Positions 6,725 to 14,952 of a stretch of 54,604 nucleotides of DNA are shown here, one piece after another. Positions within the stretch are counted from its first letter, which is position 1; the number at the start of each line of letters is the position of its first letter. The DNA lies in contig JAKVJJ010000011.1 of assembly GCA_022487055.1 (NCBI GenBank), positions 1 to 54,604 of the forward strand, written 5' to 3'. Under the pieces are notes generated by a model. That model searched no databases. It saw only the letters and a list, made by a program, of their open reading frames with translations, and was not told the DNA's origin. Both the position numbers and the translations under genes were made by a program. This DNA is from Oscillospiraceae bacterium (GTDB lineage: Bacteria > Bacillota > Clostridia > Oscillospirales > Acutalibacteraceae).

Positions 6725-8839
6725 ATGAGCACAGTTGATTCAGGCATGGATTCACTGTTTGAAGCATTCATCTATGAAACTACATCTTTGCTGGACCAGC
6801 TCGATGAAATCATGCTGGACTCTGAAAAGCAGAAAAGCCTGAGCGAAGATAACATTAATGAGATTTTCCGCATTATGCATACCACCAAAGGTTCCGCTGC
6901 GATGATGGGTTTCAACGAAATCTCAAGCCTTGCCCATTCGGTGGAAGATGTTTTCTTTCTGATTCGCGAGGATCCCAAGCGGCTTGACTTGGTGGTTGAC
7001 ACACTGTTTGACTTGGTGTTTCAGGCTTCTGATTTTCTGCGGCAGGAAATCGAATCAATCCAGAACAACGGCAGTGACTATGCTCCTGCCGACCCGACTG
7101 ACCTAATTAACAAGCTCGAGGAGCAGGTTGCTGTCATGAAAGGGGAAACTCCAGAGGCAGCCCCCGCTGCTGAAACGACTGCACCAGCCGCTGCAACTTC
7201 CGCCGAAGCTGATAAACCAAGTGAAGATGCAAAGGTACAGACCGCGATACCGGCTGGTGATGATGTGGTGCAGATTCGCGTTTTCTTTGCAGATGATTCT
7301 CAGATGGAAAATATTCGTGCCTTCATGCTGATGACACAGCTCAAGGATCACTGTGATTTTCTGGATTCTGACCCGGAGCATCCGGAAACGGATTCTTCCT
7401 TGTGTGAAAGCATTATTAAAAACGGTTTTGTCGTCATTCTGAAACCTACATATTCACTGGATGATGTCATAAAAGTGGTTGAAAATACCAGCAGCATTAA
7501 GTCTTATGAAGTGCTGAATTCATCAGATAATGCAGGCGAAAAAAATGCCGAAAAGTCCACTGCCCCTGCCGGAAAAACCAGTGCTGGCAATTCCGCACAA
7601 ACACCTGCTGCCCCTGCCAAGCCGAATGTACAGTCGACAGGCTCCTCAGGCAAAGGCGTAAAACAAAGCCTTATCAGCGTCAATCAGTCCAAGTTGGACC
7701 ACCTGATGGACCTTGTGGGTGAACTGGTCACAGCAGAATCCATGGTTTCCAGCAACAAAGACCTTGTGGGCCTGAAACTGGATAATTTCACAAAGTCTTT
7801 CCGTGAACTGCGCAAGCTGACAGATGAACTGCAGGATGTGGTCATGTCTATCCGCATGGTTCCGCTGACTGGCAACTTCCAAAAAATGAACCGTATTGTC
7901 CGTGATATGAGCAAGAAGCTGAAGAAGGAAGTTGACCTTGTCACCATCGGCGGCGACACGGAAGTGGATAAAACAATTAGCGATGCGCTGACAGACCCGC
8001 TCATGCATATGATTCGTAACTCTATGGATCACGCTATTGAAACGCCGGAAGAACGTGTGGCTCTTGGCAAACCGGAAACAGGCAAAGTCACCCTCTCCGC
8101 CCGCAATGTCGGTGGTGAAATCCTCATTGACGTGGCAGATGACGGTCGCGGCCTTGACACAGAAAAGATTATGGAAAAAGCACGCAAAAACGGCATTCTC
8201 ACCAAGCCGGAAAATGAATATACAGATAAGGAAATCTTCCATCTGATTATGCTGCCCGGCTTCTCCACCAATGAAAACGTCACGGAATATTCCGGCAGAG
8301 GCGTTGGCATGGATGTGGTGCGTAAAAATGTGGAAAACGTCGGCGGCAGCATCTCCATCCACAGCGAGACAAACAAGGGAACAACTTTCACTCTGAAGAT
8401 TCCGCTGACACTGGCTATCATGGATGTCATGGATGTTTCTCTTGGCACCACCACCTTCAGCATTCCCATTACTTCCATCAAGCAGTCCTTTAAGCTGACC
8501 GACGACGGCCAGATTATGCACAATACAGACGGCACAGACATGATTATGCTGCGCGGCGAATGCTATCCAATCATTCATTTGTATGAATACTTCAATATTC
8601 CGACAGAAGTAACCGACCTGAAGGACGGCATCGTCATTCAGGTGGAAAGCGGCAGCGATGTTGCTTGCATCTTTGCCGACGAACTGCTGGGCGAACAGCA
8701 GGTAGTTGTCAAACCGTTCCCGCCTTTCTTTAACAAATACAATCTGAAAAACAGCGGGCTTTCCGGGTGCACCATTCTCGGCAATGGCAGCATCAGCCTA
8801 ATACTGGACATCCGCAGTCTGTTAAGCTCTGAAAGGTAA
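6725..8839 (+). CDS. cheA: Chemotaxis histidine kinase CheA
   Basis: A 704-residue class II histidine kinase that receives signals from chemoreceptors through CheW and phosphorylates CheY and CheB. Domains in order: Hpt/P1 at 1-110 with phosphoacceptor H52 in HTTKGSA; P2 response-regulator docking at about 180-265; an Ala/Pro/Ser-rich linker; P3 dimerisation at about 315-375 (LDHLMDLVGELVTAESMV); P4 ATPase at about 375-555 with N box HMIRNSMDHAIE (near 428), G1 DDGRGLD (near 471) and G2 GRGVGMDVV (near 523); P5 CheW-like at 557-704. All catalytic motifs are intact. AAAGGAGC precedes the ATG. It is the first gene of cheA-cheW-cheR-cheB; cheW begins 11 bases after its stop. Confidence 0.97.
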   Translation: MSTVDSGMDSLFEAFIYETTSLLDQLDEIMLDSEKQKSLSEDNINEIFRIMHTTKGSAAMMGFNEISSLAHSVEDVFFLIREDPKRLDLVVDTLFDLVFQASDFLRQEIESIQNNGSDYAPADPTDLINKLEEQVAVMKGETPEAAPAAETTAPAAATSAEADKPSEDAKVQTAIPAGDDVVQIRVFFADDSQMENIRAFMLMTQLKDHCDFLDSDPEHPETDSSLCESIIKNGFVVILKPTYSLDDVIKVVENTSSIKSYEVLNSSDNAGEKNAEKSTAPAGKTSAGNSAQTPAAPAKPNVQSTGSSGKGVKQSLISVNQSKLDHLMDLVGELVTAESMVSSNKDLVGLKLDNFTKSFRELRKLTDELQDVVMSIRMVPLTGNFQKMNRIVRDMSKKLKKEVDLVTIGGDTEVDKTISDALTDPLMHMIRNSMDHAIETPEERVALGKPETGKVTLSARNVGGEILIDVADDGRGLDTEKIMEKARKNGILTKPENEYTDKEIFHLIMLPGFSTNENVTEYSGRGVGMDVVRKNVENVGGSISIHSETNKGTTFTLKIPLTLAIMDVMDVSLGTTTFSIPITSIKQSFKLTDDGQIMHNTDGTDMIMLRGECYPIIHLYEYFNIPTEVTDLKDGIVIQVESGSDVACIFADELLGEQQVVVKPFPPFFNKYNLKNSGLSGCTILGNGSISLILDIRSLLSSER

Positions 8840-8850
8840 GGTGAAACATC

Positions 8851-9327
8851 ATGGAAGAAAATACGATTCAGGCAACTTTGGAAGCTTCTGACGACCTGAG
8901 CAACCGTTTCCTGACTTTTGGCATCGATGGCGCTATTTATGGCATCAGCCTGACGAATGTTTTGGAAATCATCGGGATTCAGGATATTACCTCTGTTCCA
9001 AACGTCCCACAACATGTCAAGGGCCTGATTAACCTGCGCGGCAAAGTGGTCCCTGTCATTGACACCCGCCTGAAAATGGGCAAGCCGGAGCGTGACTATG
9101 ATGACCTCACCTGCATTGTTGTCATTGATATTCAGGATATGCACATTGGCCTGATTGTCGACAAAGTGGAAGAAGTCATCTCCGTCGATTTGGAGCACGC
9201 CGCCGTTCCGCCAAGGACCGGCATACAGGAAAAACAGTTTCTCAGTTCTGTGGTGGAGCACGGTAACCATACCGTGCTGAATATCGACCTTGAAAAATTC
9301 ATGGCAGATGACCTGCGCCAGTATTAG
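8851..9327 (+). CDS. cheW: Chemotaxis coupling protein CheW
   Basis: A 158-residue single-domain adaptor linking chemoreceptors to CheA at the membrane-proximal array. The CheW fold signature is visible: FGIDGAIYGISLTNVLEIIG near the start, the VPNVPQHVKGLINLRGKVVPVIDTR core, then GLIVDKVEEVISV. The length is typical. It lies between cheA (11-bp gap) and cheR (39-bp gap) and is surely cotranscribed. The ribosome site is AAGGTAAGGTG. Confidence 0.95.
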   Translation: MEENTIQATLEASDDLSNRFLTFGIDGAIYGISLTNVLEIIGIQDITSVPNVPQHVKGLINLRGKVVPVIDTRLKMGKPERDYDDLTCIVVIDIQDMHIGLIVDKVEEVISVDLEHAAVPPRTGIQEKQFLSSVVEHGNHTVLNIDLEKFMADDLRQY

Positions 9328-9366
9328 CAATAAAAGAAATATAATTTCCGAAAAGAGGCTTTCCGT

Positions 9367-10209
9367 ATGCTTGAAAACAATTCGTCCAGCGGTCTGATTC
9401 AACTGACCGATCAGGAATTCAAGACACTTGTTAATTTTGTTCATTCAAAATATGGGATTAACTTAATTAAAAAACGTGTTTTGATTGAAGGGCGTCTCTC
9501 GCAGACGCTTCATCAAAAGGGGTTTACCTCTTTCCGGCAATACATCGAATTTCTGCAGGCTGACCGTACCGGCGCGGAAATGACAAATTTTCTCAATAAA
9601 ATTACGACGAATCACTCCTATTTTGCACGGGAAAATGAACACTTTGATTATCTGGCCAATACGGTTCTTCCTTACATGGAGCGTACACGCGGCAACCGGC
9701 ATGACCTGCGCATCTGGAGCGCCGGTTGTTCCGCCGGACAGGAAGCATATAATATTGCTATGACGATTGACCAGTATTTTGGGCCAAAAAAATTTCAGTG
9801 GGACACTACGATTCTTGCTACGGACATTTCCATGGATGTGCTGCACCGTGCCAAAGCTGCCATATATCCAGAAAACAATTTGACCAATGTACCGCCTATC
9901 TGGAAGCGAAAGTACTTTAAGCTGCAGCCAAATGGTGAATATCAGGTCTGTGATAAAATTCGCAAGGAAGTGGTTTTTAAGCCACTTAACCTGATGGAAC
10001 CCTTTTACTTTGCCAAACCGTTTGATATTATTTTCTGCCGCAATGTTATGATCTATTTTGACACGCCAACCACTGACCGGCTCATTGAGAAATTTTATAA
10101 TGTAACGGCCCCTGGCGGTTATCTGTTTATCGGTCATTCAGAGGTAGTCAATAAAGAACTGACGAAATATCACTATGTCCGCCCTGCTATTTATCAGCGA
10201 AAGGAGTAG
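9367..10209 (+). CDS. cheR: Chemoreceptor glutamate methyltransferase CheR
   Basis: A 280-residue S-adenosylmethionine-dependent methyltransferase that adds methyl groups to glutamates of chemoreceptors during adaptation. An N-terminal helical CheR domain (1-75) precedes the Rossmann methyltransferase domain. The SAM motif reads LRIWSAGCSAGQEAYNIAM (about 114-132) and the family signature DIIFCRNVMIYFD lies near 220. No C-terminal receptor-tethering extension is apparent. It is followed after 6 bases by cheB, giving the adaptation pair in one operon. Confidence 0.96.
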   Translation: MLENNSSSGLIQLTDQEFKTLVNFVHSKYGINLIKKRVLIEGRLSQTLHQKGFTSFRQYIEFLQADRTGAEMTNFLNKITTNHSYFARENEHFDYLANTVLPYMERTRGNRHDLRIWSAGCSAGQEAYNIAMTIDQYFGPKKFQWDTTILATDISMDVLHRAKAAIYPENNLTNVPPIWKRKYFKLQPNGEYQVCDKIRKEVVFKPLNLMEPFYFAKPFDIIFCRNVMIYFDTPTTDRLIEKFYNVTAPGGYLFIGHSEVVNKELTKYHYVRPAIYQRKE

Positions 10210-10215
10210 TGAAAT

Positions 10216-11250
10216 ATGGCAGCTATCCGTGTATTAGTCGTGGATGATTCTCTCGTTTTCCGTAAGCAGCTTGAAAGAAGCCTTTCCCAAGATCCTCAGA
10301 TTGATGTCATTGCCACCGCAGTGGACCCGGTGGATGCCAAGCAAAAGATTTTGGCGCTGCATCCGGATGTCGTAACACTGGACGTTGAAATGCCGCACAT
10401 GAGCGGCATTGATTTTTTAAAACAACTGATCCCACAGCATTCGGTGCCGGTGGTTGTAGTAACCTCCACACCGACCAATGCCTTTGAGGCAATGAAGGCC
10501 GGCGCGGTCGACTTTGTGAAGAAGCCAGTGGTAAAATCCCCAGCTGACCTGCAGAAATTTATTCGTGAACTTTCCTTTAAAATTCGGATTGCATCCAACG
10601 CCAAAGTCCGGAGTTTCAATTCCAACACGGCGGCGCCAAGCCTGACACAGCGAATGTCCGCTGCGTGCACACTGAATAAAAGCACCCTGATTGCGATTGG
10701 CGCCTCCACCGGTGGCACAGAGGCAATCCTGGAAGTCGTCAAAAACTTGCCGGCAAATACGCCCGGTGTTGTCATCGTGCAGCATATGCCACCGGTTTTC
10801 ACCAACATGTACGCCGAGCGATTGGATAAAATCTGTAAAATGTCCGTTAAGGAAGCAGCCGATAACGACCGTGTGGAACAGGGCAGAATTTTAATTGCCG
10901 CTGGTGAGCATCATATGCGAGTGCAAAGAGACAGCCGGGGCTATTATATTCGCAGCCAAACGGGAGAGCGTGTCAATGGCCATTGCCCGTCTGTGGATGT
11001 TCTGTTTAATTCGATCGCAGCCTTGCACACCAACAACGTAATTGGTGTTATCCTGACCGGAATGGGTGCAGATGGTGCTAAAGGATTACTGCGCATGAAA
11101 GAGGCAGGTGCCTTCACGATTGGGCAGGATCAAACCTCTTGTGTCGTTTATGGAATGCCAATGGAAGCTTACAAAATGGGAGCTGTGACCAAGCAGCTCC
11201 CGCTTGACCAGATTTCCGATGAAATTCTATATCAAGTAAGCAAGCATTAA
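10216..11250 (+). CDS. cheB: Chemotaxis response regulator and protein-glutamate methylesterase CheB
   Basis: A 344-residue two-domain enzyme that removes receptor methyl groups when phosphorylated by CheA. The receiver domain (1-125) has the acidic pair D10/D11, phosphoacceptor D56 (DVVTLDVEMP) and K102/K103. The methylesterase domain (about 155-344) has the triad S164 (GASTGG), H190 (VQHMPP) and D286 (GMGADGAKG). It is the last gene of the che operon, closed by a terminator at 11264-11311. No separate CheY, CheC, CheD or receptor gene is seen, so those must be elsewhere. Confidence 0.97.
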   Translation: MAAIRVLVVDDSLVFRKQLERSLSQDPQIDVIATAVDPVDAKQKILALHPDVVTLDVEMPHMSGIDFLKQLIPQHSVPVVVVTSTPTNAFEAMKAGAVDFVKKPVVKSPADLQKFIRELSFKIRIASNAKVRSFNSNTAAPSLTQRMSAACTLNKSTLIAIGASTGGTEAILEVVKNLPANTPGVVIVQHMPPVFTNMYAERLDKICKMSVKEAADNDRVEQGRILIAAGEHHMRVQRDSRGYYIRSQTGERVNGHCPSVDVLFNSIAALHTNNVIGVILTGMGADGAKGLLRMKEAGAFTIGQDQTSCVVYGMPMEAYKMGAVTKQLPLDQISDEILYQVSKH

Positions 11251-11263
11251 CTGTATCAGCAGA

Positions 11264-11311
11264 TATAAAAAGAACAGCCGCTTAAAAATTTCAGCGACTG
11301 TTCTTTTTATA
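11264..11311 (+). terminator. Intrinsic terminator of the che operon
   Basis: Arms AAAAAGAACAG and CTGTTCTTTTT with an inner CGCT/AGCG stem, starting 14 bases after the cheB stop and ending in a T-run. Confidence 0.88.
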
Positions 11312-11337
11312 TTATTTCATCCTCTTTGAAAAACAGG

Positions 11338-11370
11338 AAAGGCCGCCTAGCCCTGGCAGCCTTTTTTTGA
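11338..11370 (-). terminator. Terminator-like hairpin after the abrB-like gene
   Basis: On the minus strand GGCTGCC and GGCGGCC can pair (with one G-T) in a hairpin just beyond the stop at 11375. The T-tract is on the plus-strand side, so it may also back up the che terminator; direction is uncertain. Confidence 0.5.
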
Positions 11371-11374
11371 AATT

Positions 11375-11641
11375 TTAGTCGTCGCTACTCTCAGTCAGAT
11401 GGTGTGCAAGCTTTTCCATGCAGTGGCGGCATACATTATGTCCCTTGTATGTAATAATGTCATCCATGCTGTCACAGAAAATACAGGCTGGCTGATACTT
11501 GCGGAGAATAATCTCGCCGCTCTCACCCACGAAAATTTCAAGCGGGTCTTTCTCCTTGATGTCTAGAGCTTTTCGCAGCTCCTTTGGGAGCACGATACGC
11601 CCCAATTCGTCGACTTTGCGCATAATACCTGTTGATTTCAT
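11375..11641 (-). CDS. AbrB/SpoVT-family transition regulator with C-terminal zinc-ribbon-like cysteines
   Basis: An 88-residue DNA-binding protein. Residues 1-50 (STGIMRKVDELGRIVLPKELRKAL) are the AbrB swapped-hairpin DNA-binding domain that governs transition-state and sporulation genes in Firmicutes. The C-terminal part differs from B. subtilis AbrB: two CxxC pairs (C53/C56, C71/C74) suggest a small zinc-binding module, a form I associate with clostridial members. GGAAAGGG precedes ATG 11641, and a good sigma-A promoter lies upstream. It is divergent from spmA. Which paralogue it is (AbrB or SpoVT-like) cannot be decided here. Confidence 0.88.
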   Translation of the reverse strand: MKSTGIMRKVDELGRIVLPKELRKALDIKEKDPLEIFVGESGEIILRKYQPACIFCDSMDDIITYKGHNVCRHCMEKLAHHLTESSDD

Positions 11642-11684
11642 TCTAATACCCTTTCCTGTTACTTATTAAATTCCCTGTTCCATA

Positions 11685-11713
11685 ATAGTAGTATATTCCC
11701 CAAAAAAAGTCAA
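11685..11713 (-). promoter_or_regulatory. Sigma-A promoter of the abrB-like gene
   Basis: TTGACT, 17-bp spacer, TACTAT, reading toward the abrB-like gene about 45 bp before its start codon. Confidence 0.7.
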
Positions 11714-11787
11714 TAAATTCAAAGACATTTTTTGATTTAGCATTTTCTTCACAATATTTTCATAATAATTTTGCAGAGGTGGTGAAT

Positions 11788-12372
11788 ATGCTCAACTGGA
11801 TTTGGGCTGGAATGATTTTGATTAGCTTTATTTGTGCAATTTGCACAGGAAGGACTGAACAACTTTCTGCAGCCATATTAGCTGGCGCGAGCAGTGCTGT
11901 GGAATTGTGCATTACAACACTCGGCCTGATGTGCTTTTGGACAGGTCTGATGCAGGCAGCCGAGCATGGCGGACTGACTCGTCTGCTGGCACGGGCGCTG
12001 TCCCCAATACTGAGCCGCCTGTTTCCAAAACTGCGGAGGGAAAGTCCGGCACTCGGTGCAATCTGCATGAATCTGACCGCAAACCTGTTAGGTTTGGGAA
12101 ACGCTGCAACTCCGCTTGGTCTTGCCGCCATGCAGGAACTGAAGAAAGAGTCCCGCGCGCCGGACGGTACAGCAGACAACGCAATGGTCATGTTTGTGGT
12201 ACTGAATACCTCCTCGCTTCAGCTTATACCGACTTTCATGGCAGCACTGCGTGGAAAATACGGTGCTGCCCAACCGTTTGATATTCTGCCAGCGGTCTGG
12301 ATTACCTCCGTCTGCGCACTGCTGGCGGCAGTCACCATGGCAAAGTTGCTGGAGAGGCGATTCTGTGGATAA
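11788..12372 (+). CDS. spmA: Spore maturation protein A (SpmA)
   Basis: A 194-residue membrane protein required with SpmB for core dehydration during spore formation in Bacillus and Clostridium. It is built of hydrophobic segments from the nucleoside-recognition/Gate domain family, including CITTLGLMCFWTGLMQAAE, the conserved ANLLGLGNAATPLGLAAM motif (about 97-116) and NTSSLQLIPT. I chose ATG 11788, with AGGTGG upstream, over the GTG nine bases earlier. It overlaps spmB by eight bases. Its presence argues that the organism forms spores. Confidence 0.93.
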   Translation: MLNWIWAGMILISFICAICTGRTEQLSAAILAGASSAVELCITTLGLMCFWTGLMQAAEHGGLTRLLARALSPILSRLFPKLRRESPALGAICMNLTANLLGLGNAATPLGLAAMQELKKESRAPDGTADNAMVMFVVLNTSSLQLIPTFMAALRGKYGAAQPFDILPAVWITSVCALLAAVTMAKLLERRFCG

Positions 12373-12892
12373 ACTGGGAACCTACGCAATGCCAACTGCC
12401 GCAGTACTCATTGTGCTGTTCTGCCTAGTGCGGAAAGTGCCGGTCTTTGATGCCTTTACCGATGGCGCCAAACAGGGCCTGCGCTCTGCCATTTCTATAT
12501 TGCCCACCCTGGTCGGGCTGATGACTGGTGTTGCCATGCTGCAGGCTTCTGGTGCGCTGGAACTCATGTCAAAAGCACTGGCGCCGCTGATGAACGCAGT
12601 CGGTCTGCCCGCGGCTGTGGCTCCATTGGTACTGATGAAGCCCGTTTCCGGCAGTGGTTCCACCGCCGTGCTGACACAGATTTTGCAGCAGTGTGGCGCA
12701 GACAGTTTTGCCGGACGTGTGGCGGCTGTGCTTTCCGGCAGCACAGAAACCCTGTTTTACTGTATTGCAGTTTATTACGGCAGCATCAAAGTTCACCGGA
12801 CACGCCACACGCTGCCTGCCGCCTTCTTTGGAGATTGTGTGGCGTGTGTTGTAGCACCGCTCGCTGTCCGATTTGTTTTCCATATGGTCTAA
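12365..12892 (+). CDS. spmB: Spore maturation protein B (SpmB)
   Basis: A 175-residue membrane partner of SpmA from the same Gate-domain family. Motifs seen: the VFDAFTDGAKQGLRSAISILP segment, VAPLVLMKPVSGSGSTAVLTQIL, and LSGSTETLFYCIAVYYGS. The start is GTG 12365, placed seven bases after GGAGAGG and inside the end of spmA, so the pair is translationally coupled. A longer in-frame extension upstream exists but has no homologous character. It ends two bases before the convergent nfo gene, leaving no room for a classic terminator. Confidence 0.93.
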   Translation: MDKLGTYAMPTAAVLIVLFCLVRKVPVFDAFTDGAKQGLRSAISILPTLVGLMTGVAMLQASGALELMSKALAPLMNAVGLPAAVAPLVLMKPVSGSGSTAVLTQILQQCGADSFAGRVAAVLSGSTETLFYCIAVYYGSIKVHRTRHTLPAAFFGDCVACVVAPLAVRFVFHMV

Positions 12893-12894
12893 CA

Positions 12895-13731
12895 TCATTT
12901 CCTGTCTGCCGCAGCTTTTCTCAGCATTGCAATTTCCTGTGTGTGGCCGGCGATGTCCAGCGGCGTTTCCAAAATAAACGGCAATTCCCGCAGTTTCGGA
13001 TGTGTCAGCACACCTAATAGTGCCGGCAGGCCGATGTAGCCCGCTCCTACGGCCTCATGGCGGTCTTTATGACTTCCCATGGGATTCTTACTGTCATTCA
13101 AATGAATGGCTTTTAGACGCTGCAGGCCAATGATACGGTCAAACTGTTCCAGCACATCCTCCAGATTCTGCACAATGTCATAACCAGCGTCAAACACATG
13201 ACAGGTATCCAAACAAACACCCATTTTTTCCGGCAGCCGCACCCCGTCAAGAATAGCACCCAATTCTTCAAAGCTTCGACCGACTTCCGTGCCTTTGCCT
13301 GCCATCGTTTCCAGCAAAACGGTTGTGTGTTGCTCCGGAGTCAGCACAACATTCAAAAGTTCTGTAATTTTCCGAATGCCTTCAGGCACTCCCTGCCCCA
13401 CATGGCTGCCCGGATGAAAATTATAATAGTTACCCGGCAGGTATTCCATGCGTGCAAGGTCATCTTGCATGGCAGAAAGCGCAAATTCACACACTTCCGT
13501 TTTTGCCGCACAGGCATTCATCGTATAAGGTGCGTGGGCAATGATTGGTGCAAAGCGGTTTGCCATGAGAAAATCCTGCAGAGCCTGCGCATCAGCAAAG
13601 TCCATTTTCTTCGCTTTTCCTCCGCGCGGATTCCGGGTGAAAAATTGAAAAGTATTTGCGCCCATTTTCAGTGCTTCCTTGCCCATATGCAGAAAACCAC
13701 CGGATGCGGAAAGATGGGAACCAATGTGCAT
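12895..13731 (-). CDS. nfo: Endonuclease IV (AP endonuclease)
   Basis: A 278-residue trinuclear-zinc AP endonuclease that cuts DNA 5' to abasic sites in base-excision repair. The metal ligands are all present: H66 (IIAHAPY), H106 (NFHPGSH), E141 (LLETMAG), D175 and H178 (CLDTCHVFDAGYD), H210 (HLNDSK), D223 and H225 (DRHE) and E255 (FILETP). The length is typical. GGAAGGAAG precedes ATG 13731. In Bacillus Nfo protects spores; its place beside spmAB may be chance. Confidence 0.96.
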   Translation of the reverse strand: MHIGSHLSASGGFLHMGKEALKMGANTFQFFTRNPRGGKAKKMDFADAQALQDFLMANRFAPIIAHAPYTMNACAAKTEVCEFALSAMQDDLARMEYLPGNYYNFHPGSHVGQGVPEGIRKITELLNVVLTPEQHTTVLLETMAGKGTEVGRSFEELGAILDGVRLPEKMGVCLDTCHVFDAGYDIVQNLEDVLEQFDRIIGLQRLKAIHLNDSKNPMGSHKDRHEAVGAGYIGLPALLGVLTHPKLRELPFILETPLDIAGHTQEIAMLRKAAADRK

Positions 13732-13866
13732 AATTAACTTCCTTCCTAAAAAACTGGCTGCATAGTCTTGCGCTATCTTTTCTGCAGCGATAGAATAAGT
13801 TTGTTTGCACTATCCAATAAGTAATCAATAATCATTCTTATTATACAACATACAGAGGATTTTTCA

Positions 13867-14691
13867 ATGGAAATTTACAGGGAAGTTGAACGCAGCCTGA
13901 TTAAAAAATACCGCAAGCCAATCTGGGACCGCTTTATCGGCGGCATTAAGGACTATAAGCTGATACAGCCCGGGGATAAAATTGCCGTGTGTATTTCCGG
14001 TGGCAAGGACAGTATTCTGCTTGCCTGCTGTATGCAGCATCTGCTAAAATACACCGAGATACCTTTTTCACTGGAATTCATCGCCATGGACCCAGGTTAT
14101 AATCCGGAAAACCGGCAACTGTTGATGTCGAATTGTGAAATGCTGCACATTCCAATCCATATTTTTGACACGGACATTTTTAATATCGTCGTAAAAGAAG
14201 AAAAATCTCCCTGCTATCTTTGTGCCCGAATGCGGCGCGGATATCTTTACCGTCATGCGCAGGACCTTGGCTGCAACAAAATCGCGCTGGGGCATCATTT
14301 TGATGACGTCATTGAAACCATTGTGATGAGTATGTTTTACGGCGCAGAAATGCGCACCATGATGCCAAAACTGCACAGCAAAAATTTTCCGGGCATGGAG
14401 CTGATACGCCCGCTGTATCTGGTGCATGAGCAGGATATTCTCGCATGGAAGCGCTACAACGGGCTGCAGTTCCTGCAGTGCGCCTGCCGATTTACAGAAA
14501 ATGCCGCTCGCAACCCCGGCAGTGCAGGAAAGCGTGCACAGGTGAAGGCACTGATTGCCTCTCTGCGTGCGGACAATCCACAGGTTGACCGCAACATTTT
14601 CCGCAGCGCTCAAGGAGTGAATCTGGAAACCCTGATTAGCTGGCGGTGCCAAAATGAACGACACAGTTTTCTCGATAATTATGAAAAATGA
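13867..14691 (+). CDS. TtcA/TtuA-type tRNA thiolation ATPase
   Basis: A 274-residue PP-loop ATP pyrophosphatase of the tRNA 2-thiolation family. The PP-loop SGGKDS is at 44-49. Cysteines C116 and C119 (CYLCARMRRG) and C205/C207 (QCACRF) fit the pattern that ligates the [4Fe-4S] cluster of TtcA-like enzymes, and GHHFDDVIET lies between them. E. coli TtcA thiolates C32 of tRNA; Firmicute members of this group are less studied, so the target base is uncertain. It is divergent from nfo and precedes the folT riboswitch; ATG 13867 follows AGAGGA. No terminator is obvious before the riboswitch. Confidence 0.85.
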   Translation: MEIYREVERSLIKKYRKPIWDRFIGGIKDYKLIQPGDKIAVCISGGKDSILLACCMQHLLKYTEIPFSLEFIAMDPGYNPENRQLLMSNCEMLHIPIHIFDTDIFNIVVKEEKSPCYLCARMRRGYLYRHAQDLGCNKIALGHHFDDVIETIVMSMFYGAEMRTMMPKLHSKNFPGMELIRPLYLVHEQDILAWKRYNGLQFLQCACRFTENAARNPGSAGKRAQVKALIASLRADNPQVDRNIFRSAQGVNLETLISWRCQNERHSFLDNYEK

Positions 14692-14761
14692 CAGAATCAC
14701 ATAAAAAACTTGCATTTTCTATTTGCATCTGCTATGATAGAGCCATCAAATAAAATTCAGC

Positions 14762-14872
14762 CAGCAGAGTAGAAAATCACGCGTTAAGTGCCCGCCGGAC
14801 GGGGAGTTGTCGGCAGGACGAAAAACGGTATTCATCTTCCGTTTGCGGTGTGGTTTTTGCATCCCGCTGCTG
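14762..14872 (+). ncRNA. Tetrahydrofolate (THF) riboswitch aptamer
   Basis: The conserved blocks of the THF-I riboswitch are present in order: P1 5' strand CAGCAG (14762-14767), AGAGTAGA, ACGCGTTAAGTG (about 14779-14790), a GC-rich hairpin around ACGGGGAGTTGT, ACGAA, the P4-like stem AAACGG/CCGTTT, GCGGTG, then TGCATCCCG and P1 3' strand CTGCTG (14867-14872). The gene behind it is a folate-type ECF transporter, as expected. It senses reduced folates and should repress uptake when they are plentiful. Confidence 0.9.
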
Positions 14873-14948
14873 CATACCTCCATGATATGCAGCACTTGAT
14901 GGGCACAGCTCTGTGCCATCCTGCGTGCGCTGCAATCATTGGAGGTAT
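14868..14948 (+). promoter_or_regulatory. folT expression platform with Shine-Dalgarno sequestration
   Basis: ATACCTCCA (14874-14882) is exactly complementary to TGGAGGTAT (14940-14948), which contains the folT ribosome site; the helix can extend by TGAT/ATCA around a one-base bulge. TGCTGCATA (14868-14876) is also exactly complementary to TATGCAGCA (14886-14894), and that hairpin excludes both P1 and part of the anti-SD. A further hairpin lies at 14898-14920. This supports translational control. Confidence 0.75.
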
Positions 14949-14952
14949 TTTT

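Noticed and set aside
7646-8578. Long open frame (about 310 codons) opposite cheA
   Set aside because: It lies wholly inside the conserved kinase domains on the other strand; the translation is His/Phe/Cys-rich with no family resemblance.
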